Source: Sipunculus nudus (lineage: Eukaryota; Annelida; Sipuncula; Golfingiida; Sipunculidae). Taken from it: DNA of 64,000 nucleotides. The DNA lies in assembly GCA_026874595.1 (NCBI GenBank), contig CM049318.1, positions 15,323,741 to 15,387,740 of the forward strand, given 5' to 3'. The notes under the pieces are model-generated. The model was not told the DNA's origin and did not search any database. It worked only from the letters and a program-made list of their open reading frames with translations. The position numbers and the translations under genes were made by a program. Shown here piece by piece: positions 47,101-60,245 of the stretch. Position 1 is the first letter of the stretch; each line of letters starts with the position of its first letter.

Positions 47101-48440
47101 CACACTTAAATAATTTTTAGTAACTTAGATGAACTTAGCCCGAATGAAGCATAAGTGCTAATAAAAGATATAAATCAGTTAATTGATTCTTTTATTGTAT
47201 AGGTTTCCGTGTAATAATACTAATTTGTCGATAGCATTAAATAGACACAAACAGCTTCATCGGGTACAGCAGGAATATCATAAGTTTAAGAAAAGATGTA
47301 TCATTTAATATTATTCAGAATGCTCCCGTGGAAGGTTGATAAAAACATTGAGGTTAACAACTACATGTATCTTGCGTGGGGATTTTCAGTCCGAGTCCCT
47401 TCTCAGCTCCATCCAATTATAGTGAAGCCACTTCGGCTAATAAATCAATAACTTGCTGACTATGAAGCGCGAAGAAAGACCTTTAGAGATATAAACCAAG
47501 TCACTTGTCCCAGTTTAGACATATATATATATATATATTTATATTAAACATTTTATTTTCTTGCATAAATATTTTAATATGTAATATATTCATATATATA
47601 TATATATACTCTTTATATATTTTATATTCTATAAAAAATCAGGTATATATAAGACAAATTTGATATACATGTATTATTAAATTTTATTTTTGGAATATTA
47701 GCAAAATATAAATAAAAATATCATTGTATAATATTATTTTATTATAAAGCATCATGCAAAGACATTTAAACTGTCATAGAAGGTCCCATTTAAATTCTTG
47801 GTATTGCTTTAATGTTGGTATTATTATCGTTATGAAGATAAGGTAAGAAAAGATATACATTATTATTCCCAAGCTTGGGAATTACATTATACATGGAAAT
47901 AAGAAATTATATTCTGAGAAATTTGTAAGCATATTACAAAAATATGAAAACATATGATTTATAAATAATATAAGCACAATTATAAATAAATATTATAATT
48001 ATTATAATGATAATGAAAAATATTATTATTACTTATTAATATTATTATTGTCAATTATTATAATCATTATTAATTATTAATTATCAGTTATTACCATTAT
48101 TATAGTTATTATCATCATCATCATCAAATGTACACCTGTGGCCCAGACTACATGATGCCCATAAATTAGAAGAATCCGCAGTTTTCTCATTTCCTTATCA
48201 ACAACATTACAGGATTTGACTTCCTGGTATTATTTTATATACAAACAACAGATAAATATTATTTATAATTGTCGAAACACGTGATGAATAATTAAATTGT
48301 ACCTACTTCTACTTAAAGTCAACGGACATATAACTGTTGGTTTATGTTATTAAGCACTATCCGATTCACAGTGGTCGTGGTTCGAGCGAGACAGAAATGC
48401 TCATGAGGGATAACCATGGAAACGTATTGATAAATTGTAT
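47101..48440. repeat. Segment R5 and AT-rich simple sequence
   Basis: 47130-47520 is the R5 segment also found at 31290-31460 and 35800-36075. TA repeats lie at 47521-47539 and 47595-47607, and AAT/ATT-rich sequence at 47960-48125. No gene. Confidence 0.65.
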
Positions 48441-48467
48441 CATTAAATTATAATTTGTCGATCTTAT

Positions 48468-48930
48468 TTATGTGGCAGCAAGTTCAAGCATAAGGAATCG
48501 CCCTGTTTTGTACAAAACTGGCCACAAAGTGTGAAGTGAGGTCCGCATGGCGTATGCTGTCATGATGTTGCCCCCGGAAGTAGTTCCCAAACAGTCTTTT
48601 CTTCCTCCATTCAATAGAGATAAAACGAGACTTTCCTTCCCTATAGGGCACAGTAGTCCTGTCTTCTTTGGTCTTCCATGCAGATGAAGATCAAATGCCA
48701 AAAACTTCTTCAACGATCCCTTTACTTCAAATATCTCTTCCAACAATTTAACATTCGGTACTGTGACATTTTTTGTAATGACATTGAAATATAGATGGAT
48801 TTCGCTCCAAGTACATTTACAGCCAAATCATACAGAAACATAAAGACAAGACTAAACCGAGAATAACGCACACAAACACACACATATATATTTCAAGACG
48901 GGGAGTTTTCAAGTTGTCGCCGAAGACCAT
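48468..48930 (-). other. Two overlapping-in-series open frames with a membrane segment, unit 1
   Basis: An ATG at 48930 in a strong context (CCACCATGG) opens 37 codons ending at 48817. It begins MVFGDNLKTPRLE and then has a hydrophobic stretch of about 24 residues, a possible signal anchor. A second frame, open from 48827 to a stop at 48468 (119 codons), overlaps the end of the first by a few bases in another phase; it holds an NVT sequon and a mixed, protein-like composition. A single-base shift or a short intron would be needed to link them. I recognise no family. Copied at 55871-56333 with one residue change. Confidence 0.35.
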
Positions 48931-49016
48931 GGTGGCTCACGTTAGATTGAACAGACACACAATGGTCGGCTCATCTTGGGGCCGAGGAAACGTACACCAG
49001 TGAGGGTTTACCATGC

Positions 49017-50373
49017 GCGACATTTATTGATTAATTTATATAAATCTCAACTCTAAATTGTGCGGTGCTATTTAACACGCAGGATTTCTGATTGATCTCG
49101 GGATAATTATTTTTATTAATATTGTGTTGTATTAACCATCGGATGCTTCAATTTCACTTTGGTGTGGCATGTGATGTCAGAGGCGGGTATTGAAAGGGAG
49201 AAAGTGGGTTTTAATCGACCCAGTCATCTATAAAGCATGTTGAATTAATACGAATAGCTCTTTTCCTTTAAAATAAACTCTACCTGCAACATATTGATTG
49301 AAACGGCTTGCTTACTTCTGTAAACAAGTGTTAAAAAGAGTAAAACGGGCGCGTTAACAGATTTCAACATAAACACAGCGCGTGGGACTGTGTGCATATC
49401 GGCCCACTACATGTGTAAATCATTGGGTGCTCTGGCGGACAATGTAAAACAATGACTAAAACAAGGGGCCTTTTTACTGTTACCAGACACACGTGGACAG
49501 AGCAATAACAAGGTGTTATACAGCCGTATGCGAGGTAGTGAGACTGTGTGCCGGGATGGTCCGTATTTTTGTAAAATGGAAAGCTAAACTGATAATGGGA
49601 TAGAATATGCTTAATAATGCTTCTGATTATGCCTCTTTTGCCCCCACCTCACGTGTTTATCACAAATATAATATATTAACTTATAAAAATAAACAAATAG
49701 CTCATTCTCGATTCATTATTCTTAGATCTAAACAATAACAATTTTCAATTTTGTTTTAGTAACAACTAAATAAGAATTAGTTTGTTGAAGAAGCTTGTTG
49801 AAGAAGAGCGTGTTACCGTATCCTTCGAAAAAATGCATTTTTTTCAATAATATGCATTATTCTTCCGTTACCACGGTAACCATTTTAGGGTTATTTTAAA
49901 GTTAAAATATGGAGAATCTTATTTTTTTATCTCTGTCCCAAGTTTGAAGAAATCATGTGAAATCATGTCTACCGTAACGGCTGTCTTACCTTACCCCCAT
50001 TCCACACTACGTCCAACCCCTTCATTCCATCTCTTGTATCCCCCGGCCTATCTCTCTCTTTCTACAATTTTCTCTTTCTGTCTTTGTTTCCCTCTCTCTT
50101 TCTCCTTTTTTTCTTCTTGTGTACATGTGCCATTTACCTCCCTCTCCGTCGGTCTCGTTCTGGCTACCTTTATCTCTCCCTGTCTATTTGTCCTTCTTAC
50201 CCACACCCCCTCCTTCTCTCCGTCTCCTCTAAATCTCCTTCTTACTCCGTCTTTTTCACCCATACGATAAACGACTCCCTGCTAGAAGGTTGTGTTTTCT
50301 CACGTACCTGACTGGTGTAATGTTTGTTATGGAAATGATTAGGACGCACATAATACAAAGACAACTAATGTTG
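49017..50373. other. 1357-bp block present only in unit 1
   Basis: Absent between the equivalent positions of unit 2, where the sequence jumps at a shared ATGC. It holds no recognised gene; 50040-50260 is a strong C/T-rich tract on the plus strand, which explains the 108-codon and neighbouring frames there. Near both ends are loosely inverted words (GACATTTATTG and CAACATTAGTTG). Confidence 0.6.
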
Positions 50374-51896
50374 ATGCAGGGATAGGACTACCTATATATT
50401 TGTATTACTTGTTTAAATGTACCTTCTTTATCTGAAATATAAATAAATAATTACCTGATCCCTTCAATTTTGCCCTCCCTTACGACTCATCCGCAAGATG
50501 GCAGCAGCGTTTTCACACTCTGGGCTGCACAATAAGAGTGTAATACTACAAACATCTCCTTCAAGATAATATGAGCTGTTTAATAATCAGAAACGATCAC
50601 CATACGGGGTTATAACTAGGGTGAAATATAAGTTAAAATATCAAAATATATGGTGATGCTACTACCAACTAATTCACATAGGTTCAAAGTATTAGCGGCC
50701 ACAGCAATTGGAATTCCTTAAAGGTGACAGGACAGGCCCCCGAAAATGACTCTACTTTATTTCAGCTTTCCTTATTTATTGGAGAAATTGCTACTTTTGG
50801 AACCCTTGAAGTTTACATTTTCTAACAGCTAAAATATTCTTTGCAGTGTGTTACAGTTTCTTACTAGAATTAAAGCTTAATATAACCAATTTTTACAGCA
50901 CACACAATGCGGATAAGATGTTTATTTCTTAATAAATCGAAAATTTACTTTAAAAACATCAGGAGATTTTGTTTGTGAGATATGTTAAAAGAATTAGACG
51001 CATTTATTTTGAAACCGTGACAAATCATTTTATTTTTTTATGTTTTCTTTAATAAAATTATTCCAATTTAGTTCGGGCAAGTCAAAAAGGTACCCATACA
51101 CCCTTACCACTTCCTTTAAAGGGGAATTTTGACAATTTACTGGCACCCCTACTGATGACAATTTAAATTAAAATTTCTGGTGGAATAATATTGTCATTAG
51201 GCTACATATTTTGCCGTTTGTGACTTATTTATGTCACAAACACGTCATCGCTTCAAGGCATCATTTTTGACAGTTGCAAACAGATGACATAACAGAGCAA
51301 AAATATCATCATATGATTGTAAGTGACATTGATCGTGTAATATGTTTTTAGTGCTGATATATTATACATATTTTTATACGGTCAATTTTAAAGCTGATTT
51401 TATATTGTTGACGCAAGTATTTGGAAGAAGCCATTTATGTGTGGATTTGCTCTCTCTCTCTGACAATCGCCAGCGCCACGTGGGGGGTTTACTAAACTAA
51501 TAATCCCCAAAATTTTCATATTTTGGCCTAATATTTTAAAATTTAACCCACTGATATACACATCTTTAAATAAAATTGATATTTAATTCTGCCTGTATAT
51601 GTAGAATATTTTTGAAAATTACATAGGCCAGTTTGATAAAATATCGTTTGTTTCCCTCTTAGTTATAATATCATATAAAAACCCACCACATGTGTCCATT
51701 TTCAACTTCATTTACTGCAAAAATAAGCACATTGACCCCCAAATATTATTTCATAATTTAACACAGTGTAAGATTTGGCATGATAGGCTGTATATTCTTG
51801 TTATTTCATGTCACACTAAATGTGTTAAATGGGCTTCTCTCTCTGATTTGCCGCTGTTCTCAATAATATGAATATTTAATTATTATAACTTAATAT
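50374..51896. repeat. Last part of duplication unit 1, with R3 copy
   Basis: 50600-51090 is dispersed repeat R3. 51100-51890 is otherwise featureless AT-rich DNA, repeated at 57145-57946. No gene. Confidence 0.65.
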
Positions 51897-52934
51897 AACA
51901 CCACGTGCCCTGGATATTATGGGCGGAGCTTGGCGGAGAATAAAGGTGGGCCGAGTAACCGAAAGCCGGGACCCGCGTGTGAACAGGTGGGCAATGCCAG
52001 CTGAACCGGGCCTAATTGAAAACCGCGTGTTTACACAGGATCTATGATTAAGAGATACATGGGCATTCAAGGAGAACGAGACCACGATGGTTGATTTACT
52101 TATCACGGTTTACACCTTTTTTTGGGAGTTGAAAATAAAAAAAAAAACGAATCCCGCATACCCATAGGCCTACTAGTCACGTGAAGTGTTGACTTGTTTC
52201 TTTTATGGAAGCAGGGAGACGGTTGTTTGTAAAAGTGTTGCACACAATGCATACACATCCACAACACGGATAGAACCCGGTTTTATCATCAAACGTGGTA
52301 TATTTACATTATATCAATAACTGATAATCAAACATCAAAAAAATATCAGCGTACGAGAAAGTCTTGGCATTCATCAGGTTCGGCTTGCTGGGACTTTAGT
52401 TCATTCAACATCTGCAGTTTATCAGGGTGGCATTCGAGATTTGCGTCGTCCGCCCAGAGTATTTTCAATTGTTATGTACGTAATATACACGTCAAAAAAG
52501 AGAGGCCAACGATACTAATTGCTATATATGACACTAACAGATCATTCAAAAGAACGTATGCGTTTGCACACTAATTAGCTTGAGTTGGGGTTGCTTTACT
52601 AAGCTTATCAGTTGTGTATGCTCAGCTAATTAGATGGGGCTTTCAAACCTCGACCGTCGATTCTGGCCGCCTGTGCACGGATTAGGCCTATGCATTAATT
52701 AACCACTTGCACCTCGCAATTGGCCGACTGACCCAGGTGAGGGCTGGGGGCTCACTGATTGACAGGCCTGTGGCAGGGCTGGAGTTAGTTTACACACACC
52801 ATGACAACACATTGTAGTGTTTACAGAACAGAAATCACCTTTTTCCACAAATTGCAACCGGCGACCTAAAATGTGCTCAAGTGCATTAGAACCGTCCAAT
52901 ATTCAATATTAAGTATACCTTGTATTGCAAAAAC

Positions 52935-53743
52935 CTAAATTTTAAGGAATTTAACCAGTTCTGCTACCTTAACATCTGCGTTAATGCAGTGCTTGAATTC
53001 TTCAAACGAAATCAACTGGCGCAAATTGTCATAATCTCTCATTTCATTTTTAGAATTACACCAGCGACCAAACATCTGCGCCTTTGTCCTAGCAAATTTG
53101 ACGTAGGTCTGTTCTTTGCGCTTTTCCAAATTTCTGAATCTTTGGCGGTAAGCCTCCGGAACTAACTCATAACCTTTAAGGATTAACCGTTTAACCAGGT
53201 CATAGTCAGCTCTGTATAAATTTCTCTGGCCTTGCCAGTCAACACACTTTGGAACAGCATAGTCCAATTTTCCTTAGGCCATTTTAAATTTCCAGCTACC
53301 TTCTCAAAGTGTAAGAAATATTTATTAACCTCTTTTTCTTGAAAAGGTGAGACAAGTCTAATGTGTTTAGTAACATCAAAACTGTGAGTTGGGGCAGCAC
53401 GTAGCCTATGTTCTAGTTTAAGTCTTTCTAACTCCTGTCTTTTTAACTCAATATCTTTTTCTTTCTCTTTTAATTCTAGCTCATGTTGCATTTCCAACTT
53501 TTTAAATTCAAACTGCATAGCAAGGCTGTCAAGGCTTTTTATGTTTGAACTTCACTCTCTTCAATTAAATCTTTACTAACTAGATCTTGCATGATTTTAG
53601 CAATGATATCAGGCTTCCTCATAGTTTTTTTTCACACCTAGCCCTAAGTGTTGTCCCAAATGTAACAACTGTTCCTTTGTCAACTGTTCAAGTTGATCAG
53701 GGTCGGGATCGTCAACAAATGTCTCAGGTTTGAAATCTGCCAT
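52935..53743 (-). pseudogene. Retrotransposon gag N-terminal part, second copy
   Basis: Start ATG at 53743. Nearly identical to 45554-46359, but the stop near 46165 is absent and the coiled-coil-like run is open from 53518. The frameshift in the leader remains. Substitutions include Asp to Ala and Gly to Ala in the core. Confidence 0.8.
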
Positions 53744-53910
53744 GTTAGGATGTTAAAACAATAACAAAAAAACCCTGAGATAAATCATGTAAACAATGTA
53801 ATGTAAATAATGTGTAATGTTGTAAACAATGTATTGTAAATAATGTGTCCAGGTCAAGGCCTAATAAATTTTCATAACTATTAAGCATTCCAGACAGGCC
53901 CAAAATTTTA

Positions 53911-54480
53911 TGTTACGGAACCTAATATCAACAGATCACCTATGCGCGATGAACATAAATTTTGTCAAGAAGAAAAAAAAATCAATTTCTGTAACAATAG
54001 GCAGGGTGGAATGACTAGGAGTATGAATAAAGAAGTCAGTGTTTTTTTTATAACAAATAACTATGATTTATTTTTAAAACAACCCTAACATTACAATATA
54101 GTAAATCAATACAATTACACAGTATAACAGCAGTATAACAACAATTCAATACAATCACACAGTAAAATAAACAAAGTGCACAGTGCCTGGATACCACCAC
54201 TGTCACAGCGATAAGTCCTTTAAAATGTATAAGCCGGACGAACAGTTCACGCAAATTCTCTCGGGGAATAACAGTCCAATGTAAAGCTCTTGTAACAATC
54301 CAGAAAGTAAACTGAAGACCAAATAAGATTCGTCACAAATCCAGAAGAAAATCTGAAGAAAATCTATAATTGCCGCACTTATCGGAATAGGTCCCAGAAA
54401 CTGACATACTAGCTTCTGTGTCCGCTGGAATATTCTCTCACCTCTCTCCCGGCTTTAAAACACAGCCACTTTATAAAACT
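53911..54480 (-). repeat. 5' LTR remnant, second copy
   Basis: Duplicate of 46527-47100 with scattered base changes, including a TA to TA-G change in the middle block. No pol domain lies downstream on this copy. Confidence 0.65.
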
Positions 54481-54900
54481 TTTCACACTTAAATAATTTT
54501 TAGTAACTTAGATGAACTTAGCCCGAATGAAGCATAAGTGCTAATAAAAGATATAAATCAGTTAATTGATTCTTTTATTGTATAGGTTTCCGTGTAATAA
54601 TACTAATTTGTCGATAGCATTAAATAGACACAAACAGCTTCATCGGGTACAGCAGGAATATCATAAGTTTAAGAAAAGATGTATCATTTAATATTATTCA
54701 GAATGCTCCCGTGGAAGGTTGATAAAAACATTGAGGTTAACAACTACATGTATCTTGCGTGGGGATTTTCAGTCCGAGTCCCTTCTCAGCTCCATCCAAT
54801 TATAGTGAAGCCACTTCGGCTAATAAATCAATAACTTGCTGACTATGAAGCGCGAAGAATGACATTTAGAGATATAAACCAAGTCACTTGTCCCAGTTTA

Positions 54901-54903
<3 letters not shown>

Positions 54904-54942
<39 letters not shown>
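54904..54942. repeat. (TA)n microsatellite, longer than in unit 1
   Basis: About 19 TA units against about 9 at 47521-47539; this accounts for the 25-base offset between the two units. Confidence 0.9.
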
Positions 54943-54949
<7 letters not shown>

Positions 54950-55870
54950 TAAACATTTTATTTTCTTGCATAAATATTTTAATATGTAATATATTCATAT
55001 ATATATATATACTCTTTATATATTTTATATTCTATAAAAAATCAGGTATATATAAGACAAATTTGATATACATGTATAATTAAATTTTATTTTTGGAATA
55101 TTAGCAAAATATAAATAAAAATATCATTGAATAATATTATTTTATTATAAAGCATCATGCAAAGACATTTAAACTGTCATAGAAGGTCCCATTTAAATTC
55201 TTGGTATTGCTTTAATGTTGGTATTATTATCGTTATGAAGATAAGGTAAGAAAAGATATACATTATTATTCCCAAGCTTGGGAATTACATTATACATGGA
55301 AATAAGAAATTATATTCTGAGAAATTTGTAAGCATATTACAAAAATATGAAAACATATGATTTATAAATAATATAAGCACAATTATAAATAAATATTATA
55401 ATTATTATAATGATAATGAAAAATATTATTATTACTTATTAATATTATTATTGTCAATTATTATAATCATTATTAATTATTAATTATCAGTTATTACCAT
55501 TATTATAGTTATTATCATCATCATCATCAAATGTACACCTGTGGCCCAGACTACATGATGCCCATAAATTAGAAGAATCCGCAGTTTTCTCATTTCCTTA
55601 TCAACAACATTACAGGATTTGACTTCCTGGTATTATTTTATATACAAACAACAGATAAATATTATTTATAATTGTTGAAACACGTGATGAATAATTAAAT
55701 TGTACCTACTTCTACTTAAAGTCAACGGACATATAACTGTTGGTTTATGTTATTAAGCACTATCCGATTCACAGTGGTCGTGGTTCGAGCGAGACAGAAA
55801 TGCTCATGAGGGATAACCATGGAAACGTATTGATAAATTGTATCATTAAATTATAATTTGTCGATCTTAT

Positions 55871-56333
55871 TTATGTGGCAGCAAGTTCAAGCATATGGAA
55901 TCGCCCTGTTTTGTACAAAACTGGCCACAAAGTGTGAAGTGAGGTCCGCATGGCGTATGCTGTCATGATGTTGCCCCCGGAAGTAGTTCCCAAACAGTCT
56001 TTTCTTCCTCCATTCAATAGAGATAAAACGAGACTTTCCTTCCCTATAGGGCACAGTAGTCCTGTCTTCTTTGGTCTTCCATGCAGATGAAGATCAAATG
56101 CCAAAAACTTCTTCAACGATCCCTTTACTTCAAATATCTCTTCCAACAATTTAACATTCGGTACTGTGACATTTTTTGTAATGACATTGAAATATAGATG
56201 GATTTCGCTCCAAGTACATTTACAGCCAAATCATACAGAAACATAAAGACAAGACTAAACCGAGAATAACGCACACAAACACACACATATATATTTCAAG
56301 ACGGGGAGTTTTCAAGTTGTCGCCGAAGACCAT
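55871..56333 (-). other. Paired open frames with a membrane segment, unit 2
   Basis: ATG at 56333 (37 codons, stop at 56220-56222) and the 119-codon frame ending at 55871. Same phases as 48468-48930; the only residue change I see is Leu to His near the C-terminal end. Near-identity reflects recent duplication, so it is not evidence of selection. Confidence 0.35.
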
Positions 56334-56649
56334 GGTGGCTCACGTTAGATTGAACAGACACACAATGGTCGGCTCATCTTGGGGCCGAGGAAACGTACAC
56401 CAGTGAGGGTTTACCATGCAGGGATAGGACTACCTATATATTTGTATTACTTGTTTAAATGTACCTTCTTTATCTGAAATATAAATAAATAATTACCTGA
56501 TCCCTTCAATTTTGCCCTCCCTTACGACTCATCCGCAAGATGGCAGCAGCGTTTTCACACTCTGGGCTGCACAATAAGAGTGTAATACTACAAACATCTC
56601 CTTCAAGATAATATGAGCTGTTTAATAATCAGAAACGATCACCTTACGG

Positions 56650-57110
56650 GGTTATAACTAGGGTGAAATATAAGTTAAAATATCAAAATATATGGTGATG
56701 CTACTACCAACTAATTCACATAGGTTTTGAGTTCATTCAATGTATTAGCGGCCACAGCAATTGGAATTCCTTAAAGGTGACAGGACAGGCCCCCGAAAAT
56801 GACCCTACTTTATTTCAGCTTTCCTTATTTATTGGAGAAATTGCTGCTTTTGGAACCCTTGAAGTTTACATTTTCTAACAGCTAAAATATTCTTTGCAGT
56901 GTGTTACAGTTTCTTACTAGAATTAAAGCTTAATATAACCAATTTTTACAGCACACACAATGCGGATAAGATGTTTATTTCTTAATAAATCGAAAATTTA
57001 CTTTAAAAACATCAGGAGATTTTGTTTGTGAGATATGTTAAAAGAATTAGACGCATTTATTTTGAAACCGTGACAAATCATTTTATTTTTTTATGTTTTC
57101 TTTAATAAAA
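56650..57110. repeat. Dispersed repeat R3, unit 2 copy
   Basis: Matches 50600-51090, and keeps GTTTTGAGTTCATTCAATGT where unit 1 has a 13-base deletion (near 50690). That makes unit 2 closer to the 8.9 kb copy at this point. Confidence 0.75.
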
Positions 57111-57946
57111 TTATTCCAATTTAGTTCGGGCAAGTCAAAAAGGTACCCATACACCCTTACCACTTCCTTTAAAGGGGAATCTTGACAACTTACTGGCACC
57201 CCTACTGATGACAATTTAAATTAAAATTTCTGGTGGAATAATATTGTCATTAGGCTACATATTTTGCCGTTTGTGACTTATTTATGTCACAAACACGTCA
57301 TCGCTTCAAGGCATCATTTTTGACAGTTGCAAACAGATGACATAACAGAGCATAAATATCACCATATGATTGTAAGTGACATTGATCGTGTAATATGTTT
57401 TTAGTGCTGATATATTATACATATTTTTATACGGTCAATTTTAAAGCTGATTTTATATTGTTGACGCAAGTATTTGGAAGAAGCCATTTATGTGTGGATT
57501 TGCTCTCTCTCTCTGACAATCGCCAGCGCCACGTGGGGGGTTTACTAAACTAATAATCCCAACAATTTTCATATTTTGGCCTAATATTTTAAAATTTAAC
57601 CCACTGATATACACATCTTTAAATAAAATTGATATTTAATTCTGCCTGTATATGTAGAATATTTTTGAAAATTACATAGGCCAGTTTGATAAAATATCGT
57701 TTGTTTCCCTCTTAGTTATAATATCATATAAAAACCCACCACATGTGTCCATTTTCAACTTCATTTACTGCAAAAATAAGCACATTGACCCCCAAATATT
57801 ATTTCATAATTTAACAAAGTGTAAGATTTGGCATGATAGGCTGTATATTCTTGTTATTTCATGTCACACTAAATGTGTTAAATGGGCTTCTCTCTCTGAT
57901 TTGCCGCTGTTCTCAATAATATGAATATTTAATTATTATAACTTAA

Positions 57947-58440
57947 CTGCTTTGTGAATTTAATCTTTCGTATACATTGAAACCTCTGCATTGCCTTGTG
58001 ACATTTCACATATGACAAGCCTTTGGTCTATGATGCCTGGGTAATGATTGCATCATCTCCCAGCCATGGTCATTGGTCAACTAATTTGTACAGGCCAGTT
58101 CCTAATCTGTTAATCTTAATATGGTGACTACATACCGGGGGTCCGTGATGTTTAGTCAGCTAGGAGCTCACACAGATATATGATATCACGATAACGTATA
58201 ATTACACTGTATGTAGACATATTGTATATGTCAGGGTATAATAAACAAACTCTCCCTTCATTTCATTGGCCAGCATAGGGGGTGGAGTTCACCTCACCCG
58301 ACTGACCAAATGGGTTAGAGCGAGAGAACAAAAAAACATAGTATAATCATGTATGGCGACTAGGACAGTTTCTGTGTATGGATATCTTTAATTTATACTG
58401 GATACGAAAAGAACTAAACAACAAAAACTAAACAGGGGTC
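57947..58440. other. Nothing recognised
   Basis: Begins where the tandem duplication ends. No exon, RNA or repeat relationship to the rest of the window is visible. Confidence 0.4.
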
Positions 58441-59560
58441 GTTTGTTTCAATCGTATGTCAGTCCCTTTCTCATTTTCTAAGTTCTTATCTGTATGCTTG
58501 TATGTTTTGTCTATGTTCCGTAAAAATTGTCTCTTTTTATATTTGGTTTTTGTATAGCTGTCTTTTTATTGTTTTTATATTTCTCTTTTGAATGGATATC
58601 TGGTTATTGGTCCGTTTTTCTTTATGTATCCCTGTTTGTCTGTGTATTTCTGTCTTTTTATTCTTTTTTTCTCTTCTTGTTGGCGTGTCTGCCTTTATGT
58701 CGGTCTGTATGTGTCTTCTTGAGATTGATAAACATAGCTTTAAGATGGAAAAGTCCTCTGTCTATTTACACTTTTGATATATGTTAATCCATTTGTTTGT
58801 ATTTTGTCTATTTGTATGTTTTCTCTATGTTTACTTTATTGCTTGTCGGTCTGTAATCTTTTCATAATTTGGTCCTATATGTATGTAGAACACGCTTTAT
58901 ATTTATTTTTATGTTTATCTCTTTTTGTATTGTTTCTAATTCTGCCCTTTTGTATGTTACCGTGTTCATATGGCTGTCAGTTTCTGGGTCTATTTGCACT
59001 CTGTTTATGTCTCCGTTTATGCGTCTGTCAGTTTGTATATCTGCCTATTAGTAATTATACCTTTTCTGAGCTTTTATGTTTTCTGGTCGGTATATTTTTC
59101 TTTGGTTTGGATATTGAGGAGATGTGTTATCTTACTGTTTTATTGTCTGTCTATACACAGAACTTTAAATAACGGATAAAATGAAGCAATAAAACCACAA
59201 GGCAATGTTGTGATAGCACACAGTTAGAATATATTATAAATAGATATATGGTTATTCAGGAGAGCATGTGCTCTGCTAGTGCAATACATATGTTTATGAA
59301 TCTTTGGGTCAGCTTTAATGTCTAAAGTTAGCTCATGTTGAGAGAATATTTGGCTTGGTGTTTAGACTGTTGGTCATGAAGGTACACTCCTCACGAAGCT
59401 AAACTGCAGTCATTCTGTATCTCATTCGATCTAACTTCTGATCTATATAGAACGATTCTCTGGGTTTTACCACCAGACCTGACACAGGGCAAAGTTGTGT
59501 AATCTGAACAATGAGAGCGTGTTATCGCTTTTTGCATCCAACTTCAAGTTTTAAATCAGC
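58441..59560. repeat. 3' flank of copy C, paralogous to 10.3-11.7 kb
   Basis: 58440-59170 is the TTTGTCTGT-rich tract. 59190-59560 aligns with 11114-11690 but holds one copy of the element doubled there. The Cys/Leu/Phe-rich frames are composition artefacts. Confidence 0.7.
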
Positions 59561-59900
59561 GACATATTTAGGAAAATGTCACTTATGAATAAATTGCAAG
59601 TATTTTTATTTTATTTTCTTTCATAAAATCATAATGGAAAATTAAATTACGGACAATGTATTTCATGAATGTTCAGACAGTTAAGGTGACCAAATACTGA
59701 CTGAAACTTTTAAGGATGTGAAAAAAACTTGTGGATTGGAGACGATATGCGTTTTCTGACTGGTGAACTTATTTCTGTAGAATATAAAAGAGTGGAAAGT
59801 AAAGAGGTCCCCGGTATGACTTAATTTGATACAAAATCATGCCACTAAACTCACTCTGGTACAGAATAAAAACACGCATAATTAATCCAATATTTAAATG

Positions 59901-59906
59901 TTTATT
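59901..59906 (-). promoter_or_regulatory. Poly(A) signal of copy C
   Basis: AATAAA in the ATTTAATAAACATTTAAAT context shared with A, B and D, 340 bases after the stop at 60246. Confidence 0.6.
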
Positions 59907-60245
59907 AAATATTGATAAATTTATTGTTATCGGATAAGTCATGACATTCATTTTGATCATTAATATGTTCACTACTAGTTCATTTTTTATATACCTCTTA
60001 GCCACAAAAGTGTGTCCATGAAATTAAGATTATCATTCAGTAAAAGTAGCATTTAACTGACATGGGGATAACCGCATGCATACACTAAGAGAGCCAATGT
60101 ATTAGTCAGTTCCTGATTGGATTGCAAATGAAGCTATAGCTTGACCGACTTCTGGAATATGATATGCGGTAGCAGTCTTTAAAGCTTAAGCATCGCATAT
60201 CTTGATCAGCTGGGCTCTGTTTATATGACAGGCCCTTAATTACTT

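Larger units (their letters stand above)
44519..51896. repeat. Large tandem duplication, unit 1 (7378 bp)
   Basis: 44519-49016 recurs at 51897-56419 and 50374-51896 recurs at 56416-57946, in the same order and orientation, with only scattered single-base differences and a longer TA microsatellite in unit 2. Unit 1 alone contains 49017-50373. The near identity points to a recent event, or to two haplotypes joined in assembly. Confidence 0.88.
51897..57946. repeat. Large tandem duplication, unit 2 (6050 bp)
   Basis: Begins with the same ACACCACGTGCCCTGG word as 44519 and ends at the same TTATTATAACTTAA word as 51893. It carries the gag N-part and 5' LTR but none of the pol region. See unit 1 for the alignment. 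Confidence 0.88.

Noticed and set aside
50048-50311. Frames of 71-108 codons in 49.9-50.3 kb
   Set aside because: C/T-rich tract gives open frames on both strands; no motif, and the block is absent from unit 2.
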